From positions 148,357-212,356 of the forward strand of contig CAXBMQ010000007.1 of the NCBI GenBank assembly GCA_963977005.1: 64,000 nt of DNA, in the 5' to 3' direction. The translations under genes were made by a program, and so were the position numbers. The DNA comes from CAXBCP01 sp963977005. Its GTDB lineage: Bacteria; Pseudomonadota; Alphaproteobacteria; MPNO01; UBA830. Below, piece after piece: positions 8,171-17,781 of the stretch; within the stretch, counting starts at the first letter, position 1, and each line of letters opens with the position of its first letter. The notes beneath the pieces were generated by a model, which was given only the letters and a program-made list of their open reading frames with translations, had not been told where the DNA came from and did no database searches.

Positions 8171-8872
8171 TTACCGTCGGCGCTGGCGCCGCCGGGCACT
8201 CAACCCGGCGATGAACATCAGGCCGCTGAGTGTGGTCAGCGAAATCAGCGCGGGTTCCGGGATTTCGACTGTCGCATTGAAGCTGGAATTGATTCTCGTG
8301 CCGTTTCCGTGATTGATCGTCATCACGGTGGTCAGGGAATAATCGCCATTCAGGGCAAAGCTTGCATAGGCGTCGAACGAAAAAGAATCTCCCAAACTGC
8401 CCATCATGGTCCCGGAATCGGCGAGCAGGATGTCCCTGGCGAAGAGCGCGTTGGATGCGGACGCGTAGGTCTGATACCGGACCGAGCCACTTGTGGTACC
8501 GCCGATGCTGGATGGAAGTGTTATCGTCTGGGCCGTATTGTTGAAGTCCGTTTCGCTGAACTCGATAACAACCTCGCTCGCGGCGCCCGAGGTCGAAAAC
8601 TGGGCAGACAGAACATCGATATTCGGGCTCTGCGCGGTGCCGATGTATGGCTTTGTGTAGGCGGATACATTTACATCGTACGTTCCGACCGTTCCCAGGA
8701 AGAAAACAAAGCCGTCGATGGGAACGAAGTCGCCCGCGCCATTATCGGTGACCGTCTGAACGTTCGTACCCTGTGTAATCCGCAATGTTGGTAACGCGTT
8801 GGCTGGCAACGCGACTGTAAGGCCCGTCAGGGCAACCAGAAATGACGCGGCGTATTTGCTGATGGTCTTCAT
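8171..8872 (-). CDS. Exported protein with PEP-CTERM sorting signal
   Basis: 233 residues; the start at 8872 follows AGGAG. An N-terminal signal peptide (KYAASFLVALTGLTVALPANA) is followed by a beta-rich, Ser/Thr-rich body without recognised enzyme motifs. The C-terminus has IPEPALISL, a hydrophobic stretch (LSGLMFIAGL) and an Arg-rich tail (SARRRQRRR), the tripartite PEP-CTERM signal processed by exosortase. Such proteins usually go to the cell surface or exopolysaccharide matrix. No exosortase gene is in the window, so it must be elsewhere. It stands alone, between a terminator and an oxygenase gene. Function of the mature domain is unknown. Confidence 0.8.
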   Translation of the reverse strand: MKTISKYAASFLVALTGLTVALPANALPTLRITQGTNVQTVTDNGAGDFVPIDGFVFFLGTVGTYDVNVSAYTKPYIGTAQSPNIDVLSAQFSTSGAASEVVIEFSETDFNNTAQTITLPSSIGGTTSGSVRYQTYASASNALFARDILLADSGTMMGSLGDSFSFDAYASFALNGDYSLTTVMTINHGNGTRINSSFNATVEIPEPALISLTTLSGLMFIAGLSARRRQRRR

Positions 8873-9059
8873 ACTACTCTTACTCCTGTCGCCTGCGCGG
8901 TGCTTGAATATGCGCGACGACAAATTACTAATCTGTTACTCCCTGCTTTCTATGCAATAACTATGCCAAATCCATTTTTGTTGTAAAAACAACAGGTTGC
9001 CTCAGGCAATATGCTGTCGTCCGGGTGAATCGTAAAATCTGCCGACACCCGGTTGCATT

Positions 9060-10130
9060 CTATTCCGCGTCGAGCGGGAGGACGGGTTTGGTCCCCGGCA
9101 CATAAATTCCTGCCGGTCGTCCCGACGGACCGATGACCCCGTATCGGTCGATCAGTCCCTGCGGCAGCGCACGGCCGTTCGGCGTGGCCAGCCAAAGCCG
9201 CAGCAAATGACGCTTCTGGCCCGGTTCCGGGCCGTCTTCATAGTCGGAGCGACGATGCAGAACCACATGGTTGTGCAGTACCTGAATATCGCCCGGTTCG
9301 AAGGTCATCGAGAAGGAAAGTTCCTCGGCCAGGGATGTGATCATCTCGAGCGCTTCGGTCTGCTTTGCGGTGAATCGGGGAAGTTCTTCGAAACGCTGTG
9401 CGCCGCGGATATACTTGCCCTGCCAGCTTGTGACCAGCTTGCCATCGACATAATTGAATACCGGAAGCGACCACCAGGGATCCTTGCCTTCCGGTATCTC
9501 GCCGCGACGGTCCCTGAACCACGGTTTGACCATTTCCGCCGCGAGGTCCGGACGGCGGGCGATCATCTCGTTGTGAATGGCGACAGAACTGACGAAATAG
9601 CTTTCGCCGCCGGAACGCGATGTCTGCAGGCAGAGCAGGGCCACCACATCGCAGGAATCCGCGTGCCACGGCAGATCGGCGCTTGTGTGATAGCCGCGAT
9701 GGGTGCTGTCGTTGAAATCGCCGCCGGTCAGGTTTTTTACATGACCCAGAACGTGCCCCTTGGCGTTCTGAGACACCGGAACGCCGAGCCGCAGTCCGAT
9801 TCCCCAGTAGGCAATAGCGGCCTGCCGGCGGGAATAGCGTTCCACCGGCACACCCTTGATCAGGGCGACACCGCGGCCGTTCAGGATCCGGTTTTCGATG
9901 TCCCTGAGCTTGCCGTGCAGTGCCGGTAATGGAAAATCGCGTTCTTCAATCGCGGCGATGTCGATCCCCGCCGCTTCGACGGACGCTATCCCGGCATCCA
10001 GTTCCGAAACATCCTGATCGGTGAGCCGGTATATCCAGTCGTCCGACGCAGACAGGTCTTCCGCGCGCCAGTCCGCCGCATCGGTTACGGCCTGCATATC
10101 TGCTATCTCAGCACTTTGGGAAACCGCCAT
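9060..10130 (-). CDS. TauD/TfdA-family Fe(II)/2-oxoglutarate oxygenase (copy 1)
   Basis: 356 residues from the ATG at 10130; the start is uncertain because no clear ribosome site is visible and the frame is open upstream. The iron ligands are evident: WHADSCD (HxD) and the distal His in VLHNHVVLHRRSDYED, with the 2-oxoglutarate Arg in RHLLRLWLA. Members hydroxylate taurine, 2,4-D, gamma-butyrobetaine or related small acids, with decarboxylation of 2-oxoglutarate. Substrate unknown. It is divergent from an FAD hydroxylase gene with an 84-bp gap. A clear paralogue lies at 46038-47099. Confidence 0.82.
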   Translation of the reverse strand: MAVSQSAEIADMQAVTDAADWRAEDLSASDDWIYRLTDQDVSELDAGIASVEAAGIDIAAIEERDFPLPALHGKLRDIENRILNGRGVALIKGVPVERYSRRQAAIAYWGIGLRLGVPVSQNAKGHVLGHVKNLTGGDFNDSTHRGYHTSADLPWHADSCDVVALLCLQTSRSGGESYFVSSVAIHNEMIARRPDLAAEMVKPWFRDRRGEIPEGKDPWWSLPVFNYVDGKLVTSWQGKYIRGAQRFEELPRFTAKQTEALEMITSLAEELSFSMTFEPGDIQVLHNHVVLHRRSDYEDGPEPGQKRHLLRLWLATPNGRALPQGLIDRYGVIGPSGRPAGIYVPGTKPVLPLDAE

Positions 10131-10214
10131 CGATTGGTGCCAGTCATTCGTTATAATGGCGGCAATTATAGACACCGAGAGCGTTCTAACCAACGCTGAC
10201 TGCAAGGGAACAAG

Positions 10215-11822
10215 ATGACCGATACACAGGTGCTGATCGCCGGTGGCGGACCGGCGGGGCTGGTGCTGGCGCTCGAATTGGGTGCGCGCGGCGTTGCCTG
10301 TGTTCTGCTGAACGACGCGCCGCACACGGCGCAACACCCCAAGGCAAACGCCGTGAGCAGCCGCACCATGGAGCATATGCGGCGTCACGGTATATCTGAC
10401 CGGCTGCGCGCGTGTGGCCTTGCGCCGGACCATCCAACGGACCTGAGCTATTTCACCAGTCTGACCGGCCACGAGATCGGCCGGTTCCGCCAGCCGTCAC
10501 GGGTGGAGGCCATGGCTGAGGCGAAGGCCGGAACGGGACGCTGGGCGTCGCCGGAGCCGCCGCTTCGCTGTTCGCAGATATTTCTGGAGGAAGAACTCAA
10601 GGCGAAGGCCGACACGCTGAGCTCTGTCGACATGCGCTTCGGCTGGAAACTCACCGGGTTCGACGACCGGGGCGACCAGGTTGCGGCGAAGGTCGAGAAT
10701 ACTGCGACGGCGGAGACCCGGGAGATTACGGCGCGCTATCTTGTCGGGTGCGATGGCGGGAACAGCCTGGTGCGGAAATCGCTCGGGATCGAACTGGAAG
10801 GCGAATCCGGTGTTGTCCGTCCGATGATGGGCGGGCCGATGTATGCCGCCTATTTCCGCGTCCCGGACGAACCCGACTGGCTGCCGGACAGGCGGGCCTG
10901 GCAATACTGGCTGCACACCGACGACATGCGTGCCCTGCTGGTGCATGTCGACAGCGACCGGCTGTTCCTGTTTCACTTCGCCATGCAGGACGGGATCGAC
11001 GGCGCCGACCCAACGGCGCTGATCCACCGCGTGGTAGGCCGGGAATTCCCGCTTGAAGTGATCTCGTCGGTCAACTGGAATGCAGGCTATAGCCTTGTCG
11101 CGCAAAAGTACCGCAAGGGAAATGTGTTTATTGCCGGGGATGCGGTGCATCTTTTTACGCCGACGGGCGGTATGGGGATGAATACCGGGGTCGATGATGC
11201 AGCCAATCTCGGCTGGAAGATCGCGGCGGTGCTGGCCGGCGACGGGGGCGAAGCGCTGCTGGAGTCCTACGAAGCCGAACGGCGTCCCATCGGCATACGA
11301 AACGTCAACTTTGCGCGGGGTTTTGCCGATTCAGTCGGGAATGTCGAAATCTCGGAACACGTTTCGGCAGATACGCCGGAAGGCGCCGCGGAACGTGCCC
11401 GTCTCAAGGCGCATTTCGAGCATCATGCGGAATTCGAGTTCATCATTCCCGGTGCGTTTCTCGGTCTGCGCTATGAAGGGTCCCCCGTGATCGCTTATGA
11501 CGGCGCCGTGCCGCCGCCGGATGATCCCAATGACTATACGCCGAATGCCATTCCGGGATCGCGCGCGCCGCATGTCTGGCTGGGCGACGAGGCCTTGTTC
11601 GACCGCCTCGGTCAGGGGTTCACGCTGATCCGGTTCGGGGGCGCGCAGGGCGATGTCGGGCGGGGAATAAAAGTCCTCGACATCGACGATCCGGCTGCGC
11701 GCGAGCTGTACGGTGCGGATTTCGTGCTTGTCCGACCGGATCAGCATGTCGCCTGGCGCGGCAACGATATCGGCGATGCCGCCGCGCATGCCGATACCGT
11801 TTGGGGTCGGCGAACCCTATAA
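10215..11822 (+). CDS. FAD-dependent aromatic hydroxylase, MhpA-like
   Basis: 535 residues. It carries the FAD fold VLIAGGGPAGLVLALELGAR at the N-terminus, the DG motif (LVGCDGGNSLVRKSLGI) and the GD motif (FIAGDAVHLFTPTGGMGMNTG), then a C-terminal thioredoxin-like dimerisation domain (GQGFTLIRFGG, VRPDQHVAWRG). This layout is that of NAD(P)H-dependent phenol/phenylpropionate hydroxylases (MhpA, PheA, aromatic-polyketide hydroxylases). It precedes the molybdenum-hydroxylase/amidase genes on the same strand with a 33-bp gap, so the enzymes may act in one pathway. A second enzyme of the same kind is encoded at 17778-19457. Confidence 0.88.
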   Translation: MTDTQVLIAGGGPAGLVLALELGARGVACVLLNDAPHTAQHPKANAVSSRTMEHMRRHGISDRLRACGLAPDHPTDLSYFTSLTGHEIGRFRQPSRVEAMAEAKAGTGRWASPEPPLRCSQIFLEEELKAKADTLSSVDMRFGWKLTGFDDRGDQVAAKVENTATAETREITARYLVGCDGGNSLVRKSLGIELEGESGVVRPMMGGPMYAAYFRVPDEPDWLPDRRAWQYWLHTDDMRALLVHVDSDRLFLFHFAMQDGIDGADPTALIHRVVGREFPLEVISSVNWNAGYSLVAQKYRKGNVFIAGDAVHLFTPTGGMGMNTGVDDAANLGWKIAAVLAGDGGEALLESYEAERRPIGIRNVNFARGFADSVGNVEISEHVSADTPEGAAERARLKAHFEHHAEFEFIIPGAFLGLRYEGSPVIAYDGAVPPPDDPNDYTPNAIPGSRAPHVWLGDEALFDRLGQGFTLIRFGGAQGDVGRGIKVLDIDDPAARELYGADFVLVRPDQHVAWRGNDIGDAAAHADTVWGRRTL

Positions 11823-11855
11823 TACGATCAGACTTCAAGACGGAGGATACCCGAC

Positions 11856-14186
11856 GTGGGCGAATACGGCATTTCCCAATCCATACCCCGGTTCGAAGAT
11901 GCGAAACTGCTGACCGGGCGCGGCGATTTTATCGATGACGAGAATGCCCATGGCCAGCTTCACGGCTTCATGGTGCGCTCGCCCTATGCCCATGCGGATG
12001 TCGGCGAGATCGATATATCGGCAGCGCTGGACGCCCCGGGCGTGGTCGCCGTCTATACCGGCCGGGACTACAAAGACGCCGGATGGGGTACCATTCCGCA
12101 TATAGGCCCGCCCGTAAAACGCCGGGGCGGCGCCGATTTTATCCTGCCGGATTTCTGGCCGCTCGCGGTCGACCGCGTCCGCATGGTGGGAGAGGGCGTC
12201 GCCTTCGTCCTCGCGGAGACGGCCGCGCAGGCGCGGGATGCGGCCGAACTGGTCATGGTCGATTTCAATCCCTTGCCGGCTTCCGCCGTAACGGCGACGG
12301 CCCTGGACGACGATGCTTTTGTGCTATGGGACCATATCGGCGACAACGAAGCGCTGGTGCACGAAATTGGCGACAAGGCCGCCGCAGACGCGGCTTTCGC
12401 AAAAGCCGACCATATCGTCGAGCATCGGTTCAATATTTCGCGCGTCCTCGGCAATGCGATGGAAATGCGTGGTTGCCTTGCGATCCACGATGCGCGGGCG
12501 GACCATTACACGCTGCGTGCGCCGATTCAGCACCCGTGGGTCGCGCGGCGTATCCTGGCGGGAACGGTTATCGGCGTGGACGAGCTTCAGGTCCGGGTGA
12601 TAACGCCGGATGTCGGCGGCAGTTTTGGCATAAAGGCCAATGTGTATCCCGAATATCTGATAGCGCTTTTCGCGGCGAAAATGACGGGCCGGCCGGTCAA
12701 ATGGATGAGCGACCGCAGCGAGGGCTTTCTCAGCGATTTTCATGCGCGGGACAATGTCGCAGATGCCGCGCTGGCGCTGGATTCCGAGGGTAATTTTCTC
12801 GGCTTCCGGCTGCGCAATCTGGTCAATATCGGGGCCTATTTTTCCCCCATCGGGTCGGGCCCCGCGACCAATAACCTAGGGTCGCTGTCCGGTGTTTACA
12901 CGACGCCGGCGGCGTATGTCGAAGTCGTCGGTGTGTTTACCAACAGCCACCCCACGGCACCGTATCGCGGCGCGGGGCGGCCGGAAGCGGCGTTCATCAT
13001 CGAGCGGCTGATCGATATCGCGGCACGTGAGCTGTCTTTCGATCCGGTGGAGTTGCGCCGTCGCAATATCATCCCCGTCGATGCGTTGCCGTTCAAGACA
13101 TCACTGACGTTCACATACGATTCCGGCACGTTCGAAAAAAACATGGATGACGCGATCGGCCTTGCCGACCGCGATGGCTTTGCTGCCAGACGCGCCGCCT
13201 CCGAAGCGACCGGAAAACTGAGGGGGCTCGGTATTGCCAATGCAATCGAGCGTGCAGCGCCGCCCGGTATGGAAACAGCGGAACTGCGGTTCGATCCGAG
13301 CGGCACGGTAACGATTCTGTCCGGTACAACCGCGCAGGGACAGGGGCACATCACGATGTACACGCAGCTTCTGTGCGACAAGCTCGGTATGGCACCAGAA
13401 CAGGTGCGGGTAATCGAGGGCGACACCGACCGGCTGGCTTTTGGCTTCGGCGCTGGCGGGTCGCGGTCTTCGGCGATGGGGACGGCCGCGTTGATGATGG
13501 CAGCCGACAAGGTGATCGCCAAAGGGCGGGAAATCGCGGCGCATCTGCTCGAAGCGGCGGTAGACGATATCGAATTCGCTGACGGCAAATTCACCGTTGC
13601 CGGCACCGACCGCGAGGTGCCGCTCGGTAAGGTCGTCAGCGCCGCCTTTGCGCCGCTGACCCTGCCGCCCGGTGTCGAACCGGGGCTGGCCGAACAGGCG
13701 GCCTATCGCGGCGACCTGCCGAGCTATCCGAATGGCTGTCATGTCTGCGAGATCGAAATCGATCCCGAAACCGGGACGACGGAAGTCCTGAACTATGTCG
13801 TCGTCGACGATTTCGGCACGGTGCTGAACCCGCTGCTGGTCAAAGGCCAGGTGCATGGCGGCGTCGCGCAGGGGCTGGGTCAGATACTGCTGGAGAATAC
13901 CGTGTACGATGCCGACGGCCAGCTTCTGACAGCGTCCTTCATGGATTACGGCATGCCGCGCGCGGATGATTTTTCCGATTTTGTTATCCAGACGAACAGT
14001 GTGCCGACCAAAACCAATCCGCTCGGCGTCAAAGGCGTCGGCGAGGCCGGTGCGGTCGGTGGCATGCCGGCGGTGATGAACGCCGTGATGGATGCGATTG
14101 CCCCACTGGGAATTCGCGATCTGGATATGCCGGCGAGTCCGCCGCGCATATGGGCGGCGATCCGCGACGCCCGGGCGGCGGGCTGA
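11856..14186 (+). CDS. Xanthine-dehydrogenase-family molybdopterin-binding subunit (copy 1)
   Basis: 776 residues, GTG start at 11856 supported by CGGAGGAT. The N-terminal part (IPRFEDAKLLTGRGDF) and the Mo-pterin domains follow the CoxL/aldehyde-oxidase layout. The active-site loop reads APYRGAGRPEA, not the CO-dehydrogenase loop with Cys (AYRCSFR), so this is a form II or general aldehyde/N-heteroaromatic hydroxylase. The essential Glu near the C-terminus lies in GVKGVGEAGAVGG. Such subunits normally work with an FAD subunit and a 2Fe-2S subunit, neither of which is nearby. The stop and the amidase start share a base (TGATG), so the genes are translationally coupled. Confidence 0.9.
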   Translation: MGEYGISQSIPRFEDAKLLTGRGDFIDDENAHGQLHGFMVRSPYAHADVGEIDISAALDAPGVVAVYTGRDYKDAGWGTIPHIGPPVKRRGGADFILPDFWPLAVDRVRMVGEGVAFVLAETAAQARDAAELVMVDFNPLPASAVTATALDDDAFVLWDHIGDNEALVHEIGDKAAADAAFAKADHIVEHRFNISRVLGNAMEMRGCLAIHDARADHYTLRAPIQHPWVARRILAGTVIGVDELQVRVITPDVGGSFGIKANVYPEYLIALFAAKMTGRPVKWMSDRSEGFLSDFHARDNVADAALALDSEGNFLGFRLRNLVNIGAYFSPIGSGPATNNLGSLSGVYTTPAAYVEVVGVFTNSHPTAPYRGAGRPEAAFIIERLIDIAARELSFDPVELRRRNIIPVDALPFKTSLTFTYDSGTFEKNMDDAIGLADRDGFAARRAASEATGKLRGLGIANAIERAAPPGMETAELRFDPSGTVTILSGTTAQGQGHITMYTQLLCDKLGMAPEQVRVIEGDTDRLAFGFGAGGSRSSAMGTAALMMAADKVIAKGREIAAHLLEAAVDDIEFADGKFTVAGTDREVPLGKVVSAAFAPLTLPPGVEPGLAEQAAYRGDLPSYPNGCHVCEIEIDPETGTTEVLNYVVVDDFGTVLNPLLVKGQVHGGVAQGLGQILLENTVYDADGQLLTASFMDYGMPRADDFSDFVIQTNSVPTKTNPLGVKGVGEAGAVGGMPAVMNAVMDAIAPLGIRDLDMPASPPRIWAAIRDARAAG

Positions 14187-15472
14187 TGGCCATGTCGGAT
14201 AAACTCAATACTCTCTCCGCCGTCGATATTGCCGCGGGCGTTGCGGCTGGCAGCTTCACCGCCGAGGCGGTAACGGCCGCCTGTCTCGATCGTATCGCAA
14301 GTCGCGAAGAAAGCGTCGGCGCATGGGAGTTCCTGGATCCCGAACTCGCCCTGGCGCAGGCGCGCGCGGTCGATGCGGCGGACGTCAAAGGCCCGATGGC
14401 AGGCGTGCCGGTCGGCGTGAAGGACATCATCGATACGCACGACATGCCGACAGGCATGGGTTCCCCGATCTATGACGGGCACCGGCCGGCGTCAGATGCA
14501 TCCTGCGTGGCGCATATGCGTGCAGCGGGGGCGGTGATCCTTGGCAAGACGGTGACCTGCGAATTTGCGGGACTCACGCCGCGCAAGACGGCGAATCCGC
14601 TCGACCCGTCGCGGACGCCGGGCGGATCTTCCAGCGGGTCGGCGGCGGCGGTCGCCGACGACATGGTTCCCGTCGCTTTCGGCACGCAGACCGGTGGGTC
14701 GGTGCTCCGGCCGTCGTCCTATTGCGGGATCATCGGCTACAAGCCGAGCTTCGATACGTTCAGCCTGACCGGGGTCTACCCGGCGGCCGAGAGCCTCGAT
14801 ACGCTCGGGCTGCATGCGCGGCACCTCGACGATATCGAACTGGCGAGCGCCGCGTTGCTGCGGCGGCCTTTCGCGCCGATTGGCGAGCTCAAGAAACCGC
14901 CCGTTGTCGGTCTCTGCAAAACGCCGATGTGGGATGCCGCGCAGCCGGAATCCCGGGAGGCGGTGGAATCGGCGGCTGCGGCAATGCAGGCAGCCGGCGC
15001 GATGGTCCGCGACTTCGAACTGCCCGAAGAATTCGACTGGCTCGGCGAATTGCGGGGCATGATCAACGGCTGGGAACGCGCCGACGTTATGGCGGATGAA
15101 TGGGCGCGACACCGTGATGCGCTCAGCGATCAGATGCAGGCGACCATTCAGGGCGGGCTCGATACGCCCTACCGGGACTATGTGGATGCGATGCATCTGA
15201 TGGAAACCTGCCGGGCGCGGACGACGCAATCCTTCGAGGGGTGCGATGTCTTACTGACACCGGCGGTTGACGGCGAGGCACCGGTCGGGCTCGCCGAAAC
15301 CGGCAGCCCGCGTTTCCAGGCGTTATGGACAATGCTGCACACGCCGACGATCACGTTGCCAACGCATCAAGGTCCCAATGGATTGCCGGTCGGTATTCAG
15401 CTCGTAGCGCCTTACCGCGCCGACCGGTCGCTGTTGGGTATTGCCCGCTGGGCCATGGAGGCGTGCCGGTGA
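14186..15472 (+). CDS. Amidase (amidase-signature family)
   Basis: 428 residues, starting at the ATG that overlaps the stop of the preceding gene. The Ser-cisSer-Lys triad of the amidase signature is visible: Lys in VGVKDIIDT (~residue 79), Gly-Ser rich PGGSSSGSAAAVA (~150) and the nucleophilic Ser in TQTGGSVLRPSS (~174). It hydrolyses an amide to acid plus ammonia; the true substrate is unknown. It lies between two molybdopterin subunits, overlapping the next start by 4 bp (GTGA). The context suggests a hydroxylated amide or opened N-heterocycle as substrate; that is inference. Confidence 0.88.
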   Translation: MAMSDKLNTLSAVDIAAGVAAGSFTAEAVTAACLDRIASREESVGAWEFLDPELALAQARAVDAADVKGPMAGVPVGVKDIIDTHDMPTGMGSPIYDGHRPASDASCVAHMRAAGAVILGKTVTCEFAGLTPRKTANPLDPSRTPGGSSSGSAAAVADDMVPVAFGTQTGGSVLRPSSYCGIIGYKPSFDTFSLTGVYPAAESLDTLGLHARHLDDIELASAALLRRPFAPIGELKKPPVVGLCKTPMWDAAQPESREAVESAAAAMQAAGAMVRDFELPEEFDWLGELRGMINGWERADVMADEWARHRDALSDQMQATIQGGLDTPYRDYVDAMHLMETCRARTTQSFEGCDVLLTPAVDGEAPVGLAETGSPRFQALWTMLHTPTITLPTHQGPNGLPVGIQLVAPYRADRSLLGIARWAMEACR

Positions 15473-17781
15473 GCAGTAACGGAGATATGCGGGTGCGCGA
15501 TGAGAGCCGAAACGAACTGAAACGCGGACCCATCGGTCAACGGGTCCTGCGGCTGGAAGACGGCCCGCTTCTTGCCGGAACCGGCACCTTTGCCGCTGAC
15601 TGGTCGTTCCCCGATATGCTGCACATGCGCGTTGTCCGGGCGAGTGTTGCGCACGGTATCGTCACCGGTATCGATACGTCTGCCGCCCGGGCGATGGACG
15701 GTGTCGTTGCGGTCTGGACGCCGCCGGATGTCGCCGATATTCCGCTGATCGATTTCCGCGCGACGAAGTACACCGGCCTCGACCCGTACAAACAACCGGT
15801 CCTCGCGCGCGAGCGGGTGCGGTATGTCGGCGAACCGGTCGCGGTCGTGTTTGCCGAGGATCCCTACACGGCGGAGGACGCGGCCAATCTCGTGTTCGTC
15901 GATATAGACGAATTGCCGGCGGTCACCGATGCCGCGGTGGCGCCGGGCGAATTTCTGCCGGGCCACGATACCGAGGCGACGATCATCGAGAAAGGCTATG
16001 GCGATGTCGATGCCGCGTTCGCCGCCGCGCATGGGGTGATCGAGCTCGATCTCCGCATCGGCCGGCACAGCGGCGTGCCGCTGGAATGCCGCGGCGGGCT
16101 TGCGCGTGTCGATCCCGAGACCGGCATCCTCGAATTCTACGGTGCCACGAAACGTCCCCACCCCAATCGCGATCTGATCGCCAAGACGCTCGGCCTTGAC
16201 CCCGCCAAGGTGAACCTGTTCGGCGGCGATGTCGGTGGCGGGTTCGGCATCCGGGGCGAACTGTATCCCGATGATTTTCTCCTTTGCGCCGCCGCGCTGC
16301 GGCTCGGGCGTCCCGTCCGCTGGATCGAGGACCGACGGGAACATCTGCTAACCGCAAACCATTCCCGCCAGCAGCGTCATCAGGTGCGTGCCGCTATCGA
16401 TGCCGACGGGCACGTTCTTGCCATCGACAACAAATTTTTTCACGATCAGGGCGCCTATCTGCGGACCCATGGCGTGCGCGTGCCCGATATGACCGCCGGG
16501 CTGACGCTTGGCCCATACCGGGTGCCCGCGTATCGCGTGGCCGGACATGTCCGTCTGACCAACAAGACGCCGGCGGCAACCTATCGTGCGCCGGGCCGTT
16601 ACGAGGGCACCTTCGTGCGCGAACGTTTGCTGGACGCGATTGCGGCGAAAATCGGGATCGACCCGATCGAGGCGCGGCGGCGGAACCTGATTCCCGCCGC
16701 CGATATTCCTTTTGCCCGGCCGCTCGATGCGCTGGAGGTCGATGTCGTACTCGATTCCGGCGATTACGCCGGCCTGCTCGACAAGGCCCTGGCCGATTTC
16801 AACTGGGACGGGATACAGGAATCGCTTATGGCGCGGCGCGCGGCGGGCGAAACCGTCGGTGCAGGGCTGGGATTCTTCGTCGAGAAATCCGGTCTCGGCC
16901 CGACCGACAAGGTACGGGTCGAGGCGGATGCAGAGGGCCGGATCACAGTCGTATGCGGCGCGTCGAACCTGGGGCAGGGGGTCGTCACGGTCCTTGCCCA
17001 GATCTGCGCCGGGACCCTGGGCGTCGACTATACGGATGTCGATGTCATCCATGGCCGAACCGATGTGATCGATGAAGGCTATGGCAGCCATGCATCGCGC
17101 ACCACGGTGATGACGGGCGAGGCGACACGCGTGGCGACGACGGCTCTCCGTGACCGGCTGGTCGCGCTGGCCGCAGGACAGTTGCAGGCAGATGCGGTGC
17201 AGATCGATATCGTCGACAATGCCGCGCGGCATGTGGAAACCGGCGCGTCGATTGCCCTGGCCGACATCGTTGCCGCGGCCGACGGGGATATCGTGTCTGC
17301 CGAAGGCCGTTACGACACGACACATATGAATTATCCGTACGGGGTGCACGCAGCGGTCGTTGCCGTCGACCGCGAGACCGGCATCGCGACAGTCGAAAAA
17401 TTCATGATTGCCTACGATATCGGCTGCGCGATCAACCCGATGACGGTGGACGGCCAGCTCCAGGGCGGCCTGGCACAGGGGATCGGCGGGGCCCTGTTCG
17501 AGGAGTTCACGTATGACGGGACGGGCCAGCCGCTCTCCTCGACCTTCGCCGACTATATGATGCCGGGGGCCACCTAGGTTCCCGGCGCCGATATCCTGCT
17601 GACCGAGGATGCGCCGAGCCCGCTCAATCCGCTTGGCATCAAGGGGGCGGGCGAGGGCGGGATCAATGCCGTGGGCGCAGCGATCGCCTCGGCGATCGAC
17701 GATGCGATCGGCAGGCGCGGTGCGGTGACCGAACTACCGGTGACGCCGCGGCGTCTGATGGGTTTGATGGGGCGGTTTTAG
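15469..17781 (+). pseudogene. Xanthine-dehydrogenase-family molybdopterin-binding subunit (copy 2), interrupted by in-frame TAG
   Basis: GTG start at 15469 with GGAGG six bases upstream, overlapping the amidase stop. The first 702 codons give a normal large subunit (QRVLRLEDGPLLAGTGTF, Mo-pterin loop GGDVGGGFGIRGE, active-site loop ATYRAPGRYEG). A TAG at 17575-17577 then stops the frame, but the same frame continues for 67 further codons with typical family sequence (SPLNPLGIKGAGEGG, ELPVTPRRL) to a TAG at 17779. The segment past the first stop carries the active-site Glu, so the 702-residue product should be inactive. This is a nonsense mutation, a sequencing error (one base from CAG/GAG/AAG) or a readthrough case. 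Its true end overlaps the converging monooxygenase gene by 4 bp. Confidence 0.85.

Noticed and set aside
10131..10472. N-terminal extension of the TauD-type gene
   Set aside because: It would run through the divergent FAD hydroxylase start; no homology.
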